Shown in pieces: positions 53,478-62,364 of a stretch of DNA of 64,000 nucleotides. This stretch comes from Pedobacter cryoconitis (lineage in GTDB: Bacteria; Bacteroidota; Bacteroidia; Sphingobacteriales; Sphingobacteriaceae). The translations under genes and the position numbers were made by a program. The notes under the pieces were generated by a model. That model was given only the letters and a program-made list of their open reading frames with translations. It was not told where the DNA came from and did not search any database. The stretch is from assembly GCF_014200595.1 (NCBI RefSeq), contig NZ_JACHCG010000005.1:372001-436000 (forward strand), read 5' to 3'. Positions within the stretch are counted from its first letter, which is position 1, and every line of letters starts with the position of its first letter.

Positions 53478-54731
53478 ATGAATGTATCGGTATTAGCAAA
53501 CTCACTCATTGGATCAGAAATCATTAAAATTGGCAATGAGGTTAATGAGCTGAAGAGCAAAGGTGCTAAAATTGCAAATTTAACTATCGGTGATTTTGAT
53601 CCTTCAATTTTCCCTATACCTGCCGGGCTGAAAGCTGAGATTGTTGATGCTTATAATCATAATCAAACCAACTATCCGCCTGCTGATGGTATTTTAGCTT
53701 TACGTGAAACGATTGTAGACGTATTAAAGGACAGATATGATCTTGACTTTAAAACAAATGAAATATTGGTTTCTGGTGGTTCCCGCCCTTTGATCTATGC
53801 GACTTACCTTGCCTTAATTGATCCGGGAGATAAAGTTATTTATCCTGCCCCATCATGGAATAATAACCATTACTGTCATCTTTCTTCTGCGGAAGGAATC
53901 GCTGTGGAAACTACTGCGGAAAGCAATTTCATGCCTACTGCTGAGTTGTTAAAACCACATCTTAAAGGTGCAACTTTACTGGCTTTATGTTCTCCATTAA
54001 ACCCAACGGGTACAATGTTCACTAAAGAACAGCTGGAAGAAATTTGTGATCTTGTGATTGCAGAAAATCAATCGAGAGCTGAGGGAGAGAAACCGTTGTA
54101 TATCATGTACGATCAGATTTACTCTTTATTGACTTTTGGTAAAGAACATATCAACCCGGTAAGCTTACGTCCTGAGCTGAAAGATTACACCATTTATATT
54201 GATGGAATCTCTAAATGTCTTGCAAGTACTGGTGTACGCGTAGGCTGGGCTTTCGGACCAGATAAAGTAATTGGTAAAATGAAAGCTTTACTGACGCATA
54301 TCGGTGCCTGGGCGCCTAAAGCTGAACAAGTGGCGGTTGGTAAGTATTTTGCAGATAAAGGACAGGTTGATGAGTTTTTAGGTGCGTTTAAAACTCAGAT
54401 TCAGGATAGTCTTAATGCTTTGTATGAAGGCTTTACCAGCTTGAAAGAGGATGGTTTTGCGGTAGATGCAATTGCGCCTATGGGAGCAATTTATCTGACA
54501 CTGAAAATCGATTATATTGGTAAAACTACTGCGGATGGTGATTTATTGAAAGACAGTACTGATGTGAATTCTTACTTGATTAAAGAGGCTCAGGTGGCGT
54601 TGGTGCCATTCTCTTGTTTTGGTACGGATGAAACTAAATCATGGTTCCGTGCTTCGGTTGGTGCTTGTTCTCTGACCGACATCAAAGAAATGATTCCACG
54701 TGTTAGAGCTGCATTAAGCAAATTGAAATAG
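53478..54731 (+). CDS. Class I/II PLP aminotransferase at the end of the arginine operon
   Basis: The 417-residue fold type I aminotransferase has ILVSGGSRPLIYATY, LCSPLNPTGTMF and the PLP lysine in YIDGISKCLASTGVRVGWAFG. It resembles aspartate/aromatic or LL-DAP-type aminotransferases and not ArgD. It is 26 bases after argH and ends with the operon terminator. It could make aspartate or glutamate for the pathway, but that is inference only. Confidence 0.82.
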   Translation: MNVSVLANSLIGSEIIKIGNEVNELKSKGAKIANLTIGDFDPSIFPIPAGLKAEIVDAYNHNQTNYPPADGILALRETIVDVLKDRYDLDFKTNEILVSGGSRPLIYATYLALIDPGDKVIYPAPSWNNNHYCHLSSAEGIAVETTAESNFMPTAELLKPHLKGATLLALCSPLNPTGTMFTKEQLEEICDLVIAENQSRAEGEKPLYIMYDQIYSLLTFGKEHINPVSLRPELKDYTIYIDGISKCLASTGVRVGWAFGPDKVIGKMKALLTHIGAWAPKAEQVAVGKYFADKGQVDEFLGAFKTQIQDSLNALYEGFTSLKEDGFAVDAIAPMGAIYLTLKIDYIGKTTADGDLLKDSTDVNSYLIKEAQVALVPFSCFGTDETKSWFRASVGACSLTDIKEMIPRVRAALSKLK

Positions 54732-54749
54732 TATTTTCCAACTTAATAT

Positions 54750-54798
54750 AAAGGGTATTCTGGTTGCATGATTATGTAAATTCAGGATGCCCTTTTTT
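54750..54798 (+). terminator. Terminator of the arginine operon
   Basis: AAAGGGTATTCTG pairs with CAGGATGCCCTTT, with G-U pairs, around a 20-base loop and is followed by a T run. Confidence 0.8.
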
Positions 54799-54967
54799 AT
54801 TTGGCAATTGATATGCTTGTCTTGTCTAAAGATGTGGTTACAGTTGTTTTTACGACTTCTGATGCCTGATCAGTATGGCTGTTATTGGTTACAATTGTCA
54901 GGATCATCATTACAAATGCAGGAACTAACAGGAGTAGAAATGGCGATATGTTAAACAGAGATTTCAT
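54797..54967 (-). CDS. Small single-pass membrane protein (56 residues)
   Basis: The frame reads MKSLFNISPFLLLLVPAF... with one transmembrane helix (about 8-27), then a polar Thr/Ser/Lys tail ending SISIAK. Its stop overlaps the T tract of the arginine operon terminator. Similar short MKSL..PF.LLL proteins occur in Bacteroidetes, from memory. I cannot assign a function. Coding sense is supported only by the start, the clear membrane segment and the lack of other genes here. Confidence 0.5.
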   Translation of the reverse strand: MKSLFNISPFLLLLVPAFVMMILTIVTNNSHTDQASEVVKTTVTTSLDKTSISIAK

Positions 54968-55021
54968 AATATTTCGTTTTGTTGAAACAAATAGAATGAA
55001 TAAAAAAATCCTGCTAAAATG

Positions 55022-55180
55022 TTTTATACCAAGTGTATATTATCGTAGACGAACTGTTTAATTAGGGAATAAAGGTGTTTTTGTGCTTTTTGAAGCTTTC
55101 GTAGAATAAAAATGCCAGTTCGTCGAAACAGGTGGTATGAAAAAGGCTGTAGCGGTTTTTCCCGCTACAGCCTTTTTTTT
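55022..55180 (+). ncRNA. Candidate structured RNA (or miniature inverted-repeat element)
   Basis: Nested inverted repeats enclose this stretch: TTTTATACCA (55022-55031) with TGGTATGAAAA (55133-55143), one bulge, and inside that GACGAACTG (55048-55056) with CAGTTCGTC (55116-55124), exact. The strong terminator at 55141-55180 follows at once. The arrangement fits a small RNA with its own terminator, or the ends of a small mobile element. No open frame explains it. Confidence 0.4.
55141..55180. terminator. Bidirectional rho-independent terminator
   Basis: The stem AAAAGGCTGTAGCGG/CCGCTACAGCCTTTT has a 5-6-base loop and T runs on both strands. It ends prfC (-) and could also end the candidate RNA (+). 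Confidence 0.92.
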
Positions 55181-55185
55181 ATTGC

Positions 55186-56766
55186 TTATTTGAATTCAGA
55201 GGTCTTATGGAATTCAATATCCGGATAATCTCTTTTAGTCATATTGATCATAAAGTCATTGTCTGCAAGAAAAACAGGGTTTCCGTCTTTATCTTCTCCG
55301 ATGTGCTGACCTTTACGTTTCACAAATTCTTCCAGTTTCTTTTTATCTGTAGAAGTTACCCAGTTTGATCTGCTGTAACTCAACATACGGAAGTGTGCTT
55401 TCGCGCCATATTCATGTTCCAGTCTGAATGCAATTACCTCAAATTGTAATTCACCTACAGCACCAATGATTTTCCTGTTTCCTGGTTGTTGCGTGAATAA
55501 CTGGGCAACACCTTCTTCTGTGAGTTGTTGTATGCCTTTTTCAAGCTGTTTGGTGCGAAGCGGATCTTTGTTCTCTACTTCCTTAAATATTTCAGGAGAG
55601 AAGCTAGGAATGCCTTTAAATTGCAATTGCTCTCCCTCAGTCAATGTATCTCCGATTTTAAAGTTCCCGCTGTCATATAATCCGACAACATCACCTGGCC
55701 ATGCTTCTTCTACAATGCTTTTCTCATTGGCCATAAAGTCCATTGGGTTAGAAAACTTAAGTTTTTTACCCTGACGCGTATGGAAATAGAATTTGTTTCT
55801 CTCGAACTTACCGGAACATATCCTTAAGAAAGCAATACGGTCACGGTGTTTAGGATCAAGATTGGCGTGTATTTTAAATACGAATCCGGAAAAGTTTTTC
55901 TCTTCTACCAGGACTTCTCTTTGTTCAGCTTCTCTGCTTCTTGGACTTGGCGCGATATTAATGAAGGTGTCCAACAATTCTTTAATACCGAAGTTGTTGA
56001 TGGCACTTCCAAAAAATACAGGGGCAAGGAGACCTTCTGTATACATATTCTGGTCTAATGTACCATAAACTCCCTCTACAAGTTCCAGATCATTTTTTAA
56101 TTCTCCAAGTTCCTTTGGTTTAAGGAAATTATTCAGGTTCGGATCATTCAGATCACTGACCTCTATAACGGGATCAGCAATTTTTGTTTTATCCGGTTCA
56201 AACAGGTTCAGGTGTTTATTGTAAATACTGTATACACCTTTAAAGGTATGTCCTTGTCCGATTGGCCATGATAACGGGCATAAACTGATATTTAGTTTAT
56301 TTTCGATTTCATCCAGCAGATCAAAGGCATCTTTACCCTCGCGGTCCATCTTGTTAATAAAGATAATTACGGGAGTATTCCGCATCCGGCATACGGCCAT
56401 CAGCTTTTCTGTTTGTTCCTCAACACCTTTTACACAGTCTACAACAAGGATTACGCTATCTACAGCAGATAAAGTCCTGTAGGTATCTTCGGCGAAGTCT
56501 TTGTGACCTGGTGTATCCAGAATATTGATGCGTTTATCTTTGTATTCAAAACCCATTACTGAGGTCGCAACGGATATTCCACGTTGTTTCTCAATCTCCA
56601 TAAAATCTGAAGTACTGCTTTGATTGGCTTTGTTACGTTTTACAGCACCAGCGGTATTAATTGCTCCTCCAAACAGCAGAAACTTTTCAGTTAGTGTTGT
56701 TTTTCCGGCATCCGGGTGACTGATAATGGCGAATGTTTTTCGTTTTTCTATTTCGGGGTGAATCAT
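55186..56766 (-). CDS. prfC: Peptide chain release factor 3
   Basis: The 526-residue translational GTPase has G1 [15 protein letters not shown]2 [10 protein letters not shown]3 DTPGHKDF and G4 NKMDREG. The domain II/III region has [17 protein letters not shown] and [18 protein letters not shown]3 recycles RF1/RF2 after termination. Length and domain order are standard, which separates it from EF-G. It ends at the strong terminator at 55141-55180. Confidence 0.94.
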   Translation of the reverse strand: MIHPEIEKRKTFAIISHPDAGKTTLTEKFLLFGGAINTAGAVKRNKANQSSTSDFMEIEKQRGISVATSVMGFEYKDKRINILDTPGHKDFAEDTYRTLSAVDSVILVVDCVKGVEEQTEKLMAVCRMRNTPVIIFINKMDREGKDAFDLLDEIENKLNISLCPLSWPIGQGHTFKGVYSIYNKHLNLFEPDKTKIADPVIEVSDLNDPNLNNFLKPKELGELKNDLELVEGVYGTLDQNMYTEGLLAPVFFGSAINNFGIKELLDTFINIAPSPRSREAEQREVLVEEKNFSGFVFKIHANLDPKHRDRIAFLRICSGKFERNKFYFHTRQGKKLKFSNPMDFMANEKSIVEEAWPGDVVGLYDSGNFKIGDTLTEGEQLQFKGIPSFSPEIFKEVENKDPLRTKQLEKGIQQLTEEGVAQLFTQQPGNRKIIGAVGELQFEVIAFRLEHEYGAKAHFRMLSYSRSNWVTSTDKKKLEEFVKRKGQHIGEDKDGNPVFLADNDFMINMTKRDYPDIEFHKTSEFK

Positions 56767-56817
56767 AAAGGGTTAAGCATATTGCTTGATGAGGCTGCAA
56801 AGATAATTATAATATAT

Positions 56818-56854
56818 AAAATAAAAACCGGCCATTATAGCCGGTTCTTATTTT
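56818..56854 (-). terminator. Terminator of the Gln-rich protein gene
   Basis: ACCGGC/GCCGGT with outer A/T pairs (AAAATAA and TTATTTT) around a short loop; on the minus strand it runs into T after the stem. It lies 8 bases after the stop at 56862. Confidence 0.78.
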
Positions 56855-56861
56855 ATAGTGA

Positions 56862-58379
56862 TTAATTTCTTCCTGATCTGGAAGATTCGCTTCTTTGGGG
56901 AGCATCACCGCCACTTCTTGAATCCTGAGAACGTTGCTGTTGCTGCTGTTGTTGCTGCTGCTGACGTTGTTGATCCTGTTGCTGGCGTTGTTGTTGCTGC
57001 TGCTGACGTTGTTGATCCTGTTGCTGGCGTTGTTGCTGTTGTTGTTGCTGGCGCTGCTGATCTTGTTGTTGGCGTTGTTGCTGTTGCTCCTGCTGACGTT
57101 GCTGATCTTGTTGTTGGCGCGCCTGACTATCACGTTGTTGTTGCTGACGTTGTTGCTGTTGAGCTTGCTGCTGACGTTGTTGATCCTGCTGTTGGCGTTG
57201 TTGCTGTTGAACTTGCTGTTGGCGTTGTTGCTGAACTTGCTGCTGACGCTGCTGATCTTGTTGTTGTCTTTGCTGATCCGGATTCGCTGATCTGGAGGTA
57301 TTATTATTTCCTGCCCTGGAATTGCCCATATCTGATCTGCCAGAACGATTAGTATTCCCATTTACCGGAATACCGGCATCTGGTCTTACAGGAGCAGTAT
57401 TTCCTGATCTTGAAGTATTAATGTCTCCTCTTCCTGAACGGTCAATACTTCCGGCCCTTGAATTATTGACATCCGGCCTTGTAGTACTGGTATTTCCAGA
57501 TCTTGAAGTATTAATATCTCCTCTTCCTGAACGATCCACACTACCTGCTCTTGAATTATTTATATCACTTCTTCCGGAACGGTCAACATTTCCTGATCTT
57601 GAACCACCATTATCACCCGCTCTTGAAGACCCGTTAACTCCTGATCTTGGATTGTATATATTAATATTATTATTCGTAATACTTGTTCTTCCAGGTCTTT
57701 CTGAACGGGAGATATTATAAACTCTTACATCTCTGTTTGTTGCTCTTCTGATATCATCAGCTCTTGGGCCAGTGTAATAAGTATCTCTGCCACCACGACC
57801 GTAAGTATTATTGATAATCGTAGTACGGTTAATGATCGTAATGTTTCTGCTTGAATATCTTGGATAATTATTGCTGTAAATACTGCGCTGAGGGATAAAG
57901 TTCCACCAGTTATTCGGCGTATTATAACCACCGCCACCAATATTGATGTTAATACTGATACCAGGGCCTAAAGGAGCCCAGCCATAATAACCAGCGCCGC
58001 TTCTCCAGCTAACCCACGCAGGTCCCCAAACTGTATCCGGAATCCAGACCCATTGATTGAACCTGTTATTTACCCAGCGGCCATAATGAAACGGAGCCCA
58101 GCCCCAGTCATAATCGGATACCCAGGTATTTCCATATTCAGTCATCGCCCAGCGGCCATCACTGTAATAAGGCCTGAAATCATCCTGATCTACATCAGGG
58201 CGCCATACGTTACCATATTGAGGATCCTGTATCCAGGTTCCATAAGGGGATAATTCGTCATAAAACGATTGCAGTGAGATATCGTCATAGCCCCCCTGAG
58301 CCATCGATTTCTGTGCTGTGAAGCCGAACAAGAGCATAAGCCCCAGTAATGCAGCTGGAAATTTGATCATGTTTTTCAT
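56862..58379 (-). CDS. Exported protein with aromatic YxxW repeats and long Gln-rich tail (DUF6600-like)
   Basis: The 505-residue protein has a signal peptide (LLGLMLLFGFTAQKSMAQ). Residues 30-170 are rich in Trp/Tyr/Gly with repeated units like YGTWIQDPQYGNVWRP and YGRWV, the DUF6600 pattern. About 235-370 holds Asn/Ser/Arg-rich repeats (DRSGRGDINTSRSGNT twice), and about 370-485 is almost pure Gln/Arg. A surface or periplasmic matrix or scaffold role is likely. It is not a truncated gene; the frame is intact and ends in GRN. Confidence 0.8.
   Translation of the reverse strand: MKNMIKFPAALLGLMLLFGFTAQKSMAQGGYDDISLQSFYDELSPYGTWIQDPQYGNVWRPDVDQDDFRPYYSDGRWAMTEYGNTWVSDYDWGWAPFHYGRWVNNRFNQWVWIPDTVWGPAWVSWRSGAGYYGWAPLGPGISININIGGGGYNTPNNWWNFIPQRSIYSNNYPRYSSRNITIINRTTIINNTYGRGGRDTYYTGPRADDIRRATNRDVRVYNISRSERPGRTSITNNNINIYNPRSGVNGSSRAGDNGGSRSGNVDRSGRSDINNSRAGSVDRSGRGDINTSRSGNTSTTRPDVNNSRAGSIDRSGRGDINTSRSGNTAPVRPDAGIPVNGNTNRSGRSDMGNSRAGNNNTSRSANPDQQRQQQDQQRQQQVQQQRQQQVQQQQRQQQDQQRQQQAQQQQRQQQQRDSQARQQQDQQRQQEQQQQRQQQDQQRQQQQQQQRQQQDQQRQQQQQQRQQQDQQRQQQQQQQQQQRSQDSRSGGDAPQRSESSRSGRN
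56935..57290 (-). repeat. Trinucleotide-like CAG/CAA/CGT repeat tract coding poly-Gln
   Basis: On the minus strand the tract is CAG, CAA and CGC/CGT codons in runs giving QQQQRQQQ blocks. Because it is so repetitive, all other frames stay open too (Leu-rich on the + strand), which creates false genes. Confidence 0.85.
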
Positions 58380-58692
58380 TTGTGTGTGTATTTATAATAT
58401 AACCTAACTTATATCTATGAGTAAAAAAATATACAATGGTTTAACGTTTTATGTGTTAAATTAAGGATCGGCAAGGTTCGTATTGAAAAATTACATACGG
58501 AAGACACGGGATTTACAGGCTTTAAAAAGCTAAACTTAAGATTTAGATTCTTATTTTCTCTTTCCAAATATTTATTCTTTTCCTTTGTAATTCCAAATAC
58601 TGTTGATCAAAGCCCTTATAGCCATTAAATTGGTATAGACGGAATTCATTACAGTGCTACATAAATTATACCAAAAAACAACAAATATTCAA
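58380..58692. other. Intergenic region without a recognised gene
   Basis: The 313 bases are AT-rich and lie between divergent starts. I found no tRNA-like fold, and only a 15-codon frame (58418-58465) that is too short to credit. A CTAAACTTAAGATTTAG semi-palindrome lies near 58530-58550, which may be regulatory. Confidence 0.5.
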
Positions 58693-59400
58693 ATGAAGAA
58701 AGGTGTATTATTCCTGATTCCTGTTCCATTGGCAGAAAATGCCTCTGCGAAATCATTCACTCCATATCTGATTGATACTATCAATGCTATAGATACTTAT
58801 ATCGTAGAGAATGAAAAAACTGCAAGGAAGTCTCTGAAAGAGGCAGGCTTAAAAATTCCACAGAGTGATCTAACCATTCATGATTATGGTAAACATAAAA
58901 GGAATGACTCTATGGTTCCTTATTTTAAAGAATTAATGACAGGAAAAGATGTAGGTCTGATGAGTGAAGCAGGTTGTCCCGGAGTAGCTGATCCGGGTGC
59001 TGAAATCGTCTCTGAAGCACACAAACGCGGAATTAAAGTAGTACCTCTGGTAGGCCCTAACTCTTTGTTGTTAGCGCTGATGTCTTCGGGCTTTAACGGA
59101 CAGAGTTTCACTTTCCATGGATATTTACCTATTGACAAAGTAGAAAGAGTAAAGAAGATTAAAGAGCTGGAGCAACTGGCCGAAAAAAATAAACAAACTC
59201 AGCTATTCATTGAAACTCCTTTCAGGAACAATCATTTATATGAGGATATTATAAAAAATACAGCAGCAAATACTTTGTTATGTGTAGCAAGTAATATTAC
59301 AGGAGAAGATGAATATATCAGAACGCAGAGTATTGGTCAATGGCGTCAGGAGAAGATAGATCTTCATAAAAAACCGACTATATTCTTAATCTACCGTTAA
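58693..59400 (+). CDS. Tetrapyrrole-methylase-fold SAM methyltransferase, RsmI-like
   Basis: The ATG at 58693 gives MKKGVLFLIPVPLAEN; the 13 codons before it are not conserved in style. The 235-residue protein has the YabN/RsmI-type motif GLMSEAGCPGVADPGAEIV and the Gly-rich VPLVGPNSLLLALM. RsmI 2'-O-methylates C1402 of 16S rRNA. This protein is shorter and may be the Bacteroidetes paralogue with an undefined target, so I give no symbol. Confidence 0.8.
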   Translation: MKKGVLFLIPVPLAENASAKSFTPYLIDTINAIDTYIVENEKTARKSLKEAGLKIPQSDLTIHDYGKHKRNDSMVPYFKELMTGKDVGLMSEAGCPGVADPGAEIVSEAHKRGIKVVPLVGPNSLLLALMSSGFNGQSFTFHGYLPIDKVERVKKIKELEQLAEKNKQTQLFIETPFRNNHLYEDIIKNTAANTLLCVASNITGEDEYIRTQSIGQWRQEKIDLHKKPTIFLIYR

Positions 59401-59408
59401 ACAGCAGT

Positions 59409-59984
59409 TTAGCGATACATATTTTTACTGTCCATAAATGAGATTACATTTTCAGGAACAAGGAACTGAATATTTTTATTGTCTTTTAAAGCTTGTCTGA
59501 TAAAGGTCGATGAAATTTCCATCTGAGGTGTTTCTGTCAATGTAATCGAAGGATGGTTAACCCATTCTGTAACATCCGATCCCGGTCTGGGATACACATA
59601 GATCGCATAGTCCCTGAGCAGGACCTCATAGTTCTTCCATTTTTTTAAAGAAGCCAGGTTATCAGCCCCCATAATCAAAACGAACTCTTTTGCAGGATGT
59701 TTTTCCTGAAGATAGGCGAGGGTATCAATAGTATAAGAAGGCTGGGGCAGGTTAAATTCAATATCACTTACCTTAAGTTGTTCTGCCGGTTCAATTGCTA
59801 ACCGGGCCATCTCAAGTCTGTCATACATATTACCAAGCCCCTTTTTATTTTTCAGTGGGTTCTGTGGGGAAACGACCAGCCACACCTCATCCAGATCGGT
59901 GAAATTAGCCATATAACTGGCTATAATCAGATGTCCTGCATGAATAGGATTGAAAGAACCAAAAAATAAACCTGTTTTCGCCAT
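59409..59984 (-). CDS. nadD: Nicotinate-nucleotide adenylyltransferase
   Basis: The 191-residue nucleotidyltransferase has GLFFGSFNPIHAGHLIIA (HxGH), FVLIMGADNLASLKKWKNY and ISSTFIRQALK. It adenylates nicotinate mononucleotide in NAD synthesis. It is 16 bases downstream of gmk on the same strand. Confidence 0.92.
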   Translation of the reverse strand: MAKTGLFFGSFNPIHAGHLIIASYMANFTDLDEVWLVVSPQNPLKNKKGLGNMYDRLEMARLAIEPAEQLKVSDIEFNLPQPSYTIDTLAYLQEKHPAKEFVLIMGADNLASLKKWKNYEVLLRDYAIYVYPRPGSDVTEWVNHPSITLTETPQMEISSTFIRQALKDNKNIQFLVPENVISFMDSKNMYR

Positions 59985-60000
59985 TCTTTTGATCAGCTTC

Positions 60001-60570
60001 TTATTTATTAAGAAAATCGGTAACTAATTTTTCTGCTTCTGCACAGGCTATATCAAGATCAAAGTTTTTAAGGATCACATCGAACTTATCTGCATATTGC
60101 AGCTCTTTCTCCGCTTTAATAAATCTTTCCTGAAGTTTTGATTCACTGTCAGTACCACGGCCGCTTAAACGTTCTTTTAAGACTTCCAGAGATGGTGGCT
60201 GAACAAAGATAGCTAACGCATCCTCTTCGTATTTACGTTTTAAACGTAAACCACCTTCTACATCAATGTCAAAAATCACATGTTTGCCTTCGTTCCAGAT
60301 CCTTTCGATTTCTGAACGCAAAGTACCATAGAAAGTTCCATTGTAAACTTCTTCAAATTCTACGAATTCCTGGTGTGCAACTTTGTGTAAGAACGATTCC
60401 TTAGAGATGAAATAATAATCATTCTCATGTTTTTCATCACCACGTAATTCCCTTGTTGTTGCTGATATAGAAAAGCTTAGTGATGGAAACTTCTCCAGTA
60501 AGTGTTTAACGATTGTTGTTTTTCCTGCGCCGGACGGAGCGGAAAATATAATTAGTTTGCCTTGTATCAT
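60001..60570 (-). CDS. gmk: Guanylate kinase
   Basis: The 189-residue kinase has the P-loop IFSAPSGAGKTTIV and the GMP site FSISATTRELRGDE and DIDVEGGLRLKR. It phosphorylates GMP to GDP. It is 24 bases downstream of the yicC-like gene, a pairing common in bacteria. Confidence 0.94.
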   Translation of the reverse strand: MIQGKLIIFSAPSGAGKTTIVKHLLEKFPSLSFSISATTRELRGDEKHENDYYFISKESFLHKVAHQEFVEFEEVYNGTFYGTLRSEIERIWNEGKHVIFDIDVEGGLRLKRKYEEDALAIFVQPPSLEVLKERLSGRGTDSESKLQERFIKAEKELQYADKFDVILKNFDLDIACAEAEKLVTDFLNK

Positions 60571-60594
60571 TGGTGTGTAAATCTTGCCGGCGTA

Positions 60595-61470
60595 TTAAAT
60601 TACGTTTAGCAACTGTTCTTTAATTTTTTCTAATTCCTCTTTCATACCAACAACTAATTGCTGTATCTGTGCATCATTTGCTTTTGCACCCATGGTATTG
60701 ATCTCTCTGCCTATTTCCTGAGATATAAAACCAAGTTTTTTACCATTGGCATCTTTACTTTTTAAAGTCTCAGTAAAATAGTCACAGTGGCTTTTAAGAC
60801 GAATTTTTTCTTCCGTAATGTCAAGTTTGTCTATGTAATAGATTAATTCCTGCTCTAAACGGTTTTGATCAACATTAACCTTTCCTGATACCTCTTCTAA
60901 TAATTGGTTCAGTTTTGCCCTGATATGAGGGATTCTCAAAGGAGCTAAAACTTCAATCTGAGAGAAAAAGCCAAGTATATTTTTAATCCTAAGTTCCAGA
61001 TCCTGTTTTAATGCATTTCCTTCAGTTTCTCTGAACTGGTTGAAGCTGGCTAAAGCAGTATAGAATGTTTTTTGCAAAATATCCCATTCACCTTCATTTA
61101 CTACTTCTTCAGTATAGCTGATTACGTCCGGAAAATTCAATACAGCCTGAAGAAGGTTACTTGAATTTGCACCTAAATCAATGTTAATTGCTTCTAATTG
61201 TTTGTAATATTTGCTCAGTAAAGCTGCATTGATCGTTGCACCTTTAAGGTTTTCTTCACTGCGCTCAATATTAATAGAAACATTTACTTTTCCGCGTTCA
61301 ATATCCTTGCTACAGACATTACGCAGTAAAAGTTCTTTATCTGCATATGCCCTTGGGAGTTTTAGATTAAGCTCTAAAAACTTACTGTTCAGGGATTTTA
61401 TCTCTACGGAAAACTTTGTATTTTCCTGATCTGTAGAGGCCAGGCCATAACCTGTCATTGATTTTATCAT
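60595..61470 (-). CDS. YicC/YloC family endoribonuclease-like protein
   Basis: The ATG at 61470 gives MIKSMTGYGLAS, the family start; an ATG two codons earlier is less likely. The 291-residue protein has NSKFLELNLKLPR and the C-terminal GKKLGFISQEIGREINTMGAKAND element. YicC-type proteins are RNases linked to stationary phase and RNA turnover. The gmk-nadD context is typical. Confidence 0.88.
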   Translation of the reverse strand: MIKSMTGYGLASTDQENTKFSVEIKSLNSKFLELNLKLPRAYADKELLLRNVCSKDIERGKVNVSINIERSEENLKGATINAALLSKYYKQLEAINIDLGANSSNLLQAVLNFPDVISYTEEVVNEGEWDILQKTFYTALASFNQFRETEGNALKQDLELRIKNILGFFSQIEVLAPLRIPHIRAKLNQLLEEVSGKVNVDQNRLEQELIYYIDKLDITEEKIRLKSHCDYFTETLKSKDANGKKLGFISQEIGREINTMGAKANDAQIQQLVVGMKEELEKIKEQLLNVI

Positions 61471-61621
61471 GTGCAAAGATATAATTTATTGTTAAAATGA
61501 GCGTCTATTTTAAACAGACACCCCTGAAGATATGAAATTTTTAACGTGCTGAATAGCATTTATAAAGTCATATGGCAATTTATGCTATGGCAGATTCACA
61601 AACAATAGTTAAATTTACTCC

Positions 61622-62356
61622 ATGCATCACAGACCAATGATCCGTACAATCCAGAAAAGTTTACTTGTTTTTGCCTTTATAACTGCTTCCGTATCTGTTG
61701 TTTTCGCGCAACAGGATTTTCAATTAAATGGCGTGGTCATGACAAAAGGGACTACCACACGTATTGCAATGGCGCAGGTTACTAACTTGCGGACAAAGTT
61801 TACCGTTAGCAGTAATGATCTGGGGCTTTTCCAGGTGAAAGCGAACATAGGAGATACGCTTGTTATCTATAAACAGGACTTTTCAGATAAGCAAATGATC
61901 GTTTTATCAAATAAGGATTTGATTGTTTACCTGGATAATGGCGCAGGTACAACCTTACATGAAGTAAATATCAGGGGTAAATCTAAAAAAGCAGAACTGG
62001 ATGAGTTGAAACAGGACTACAGGGATAAAGGTTCTTTTTATGCGGGAAAGCCACCTTTGCTATCTTATATTTTTGCGCCCATAACTGCTTTATACGAATT
62101 ATTTGGTCGTACACCTAAGAATGCAAAGCGATTTGGGAATTATTATAACAGGGAAATGCAGCAGACTCAGATTGACGGATATTTCAATGAATCCCTGATT
62201 AAAAAGAATACTGAACTGAGTGGTAAAGAGCTGGAAGATTTCATGCTAAACTACCGTCCTGATTATCAGAAGGCAAAAAACTGGACAGAATATGATGCAG
62301 TAAAGTATATCAGAGATACTTATAAAAAGTATACAGATACGGTAAAGAAGAAATAA
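61622..62356 (+). CDS. Exported protein with carboxypeptidase-regulatory-like N-terminal domain
   Basis: The 244-residue protein has a signal peptide (LLVFAFITASVSVVFAQ) and a CarboxypepD_reg-like beta-sandwich (about 30-115: FQLNGVVMTKGTTTRIAMAQVTN, NDLGLFQVKANIGDTLVIYK). The C-terminal half is basic and helical (KAELDELKQDYRDKGSFYAG, KYIRDTYKKYTDTVKKK). Such proteins are common in Sphingobacteria and probably envelope-located. The start may be either of two ATGs (61622 or 61637). It is 8 bases from the end of the convergent rnc gene. Confidence 0.75.
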   Translation: MHHRPMIRTIQKSLLVFAFITASVSVVFAQQDFQLNGVVMTKGTTTRIAMAQVTNLRTKFTVSSNDLGLFQVKANIGDTLVIYKQDFSDKQMIVLSNKDLIVYLDNGAGTTLHEVNIRGKSKKAELDELKQDYRDKGSFYAGKPPLLSYIFAPITALYELFGRTPKNAKRFGNYYNREMQQTQIDGYFNESLIKKNTELSGKELEDFMLNYRPDYQKAKNWTEYDAVKYIRDTYKKYTDTVKKK

Positions 62357-62364
62357 GCCTGTTT

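Noticed and set aside
56935..57290. CRISPR-like repetition
   Set aside because: The repeats are irregular codons of a coding tract with no spacers or even repeat unit.
56807..57361. Open frames of 184 residues (-) and Leu-rich frames on the + strand (56858-57352, 56934-57290)
   Set aside because: They are shadows of the CAG/CAA repeat tract, which has no stops in several frames; their sequences are poly-Leu/Val or Asn/Ser junk, and the gene with a signal peptide is in the other frame.
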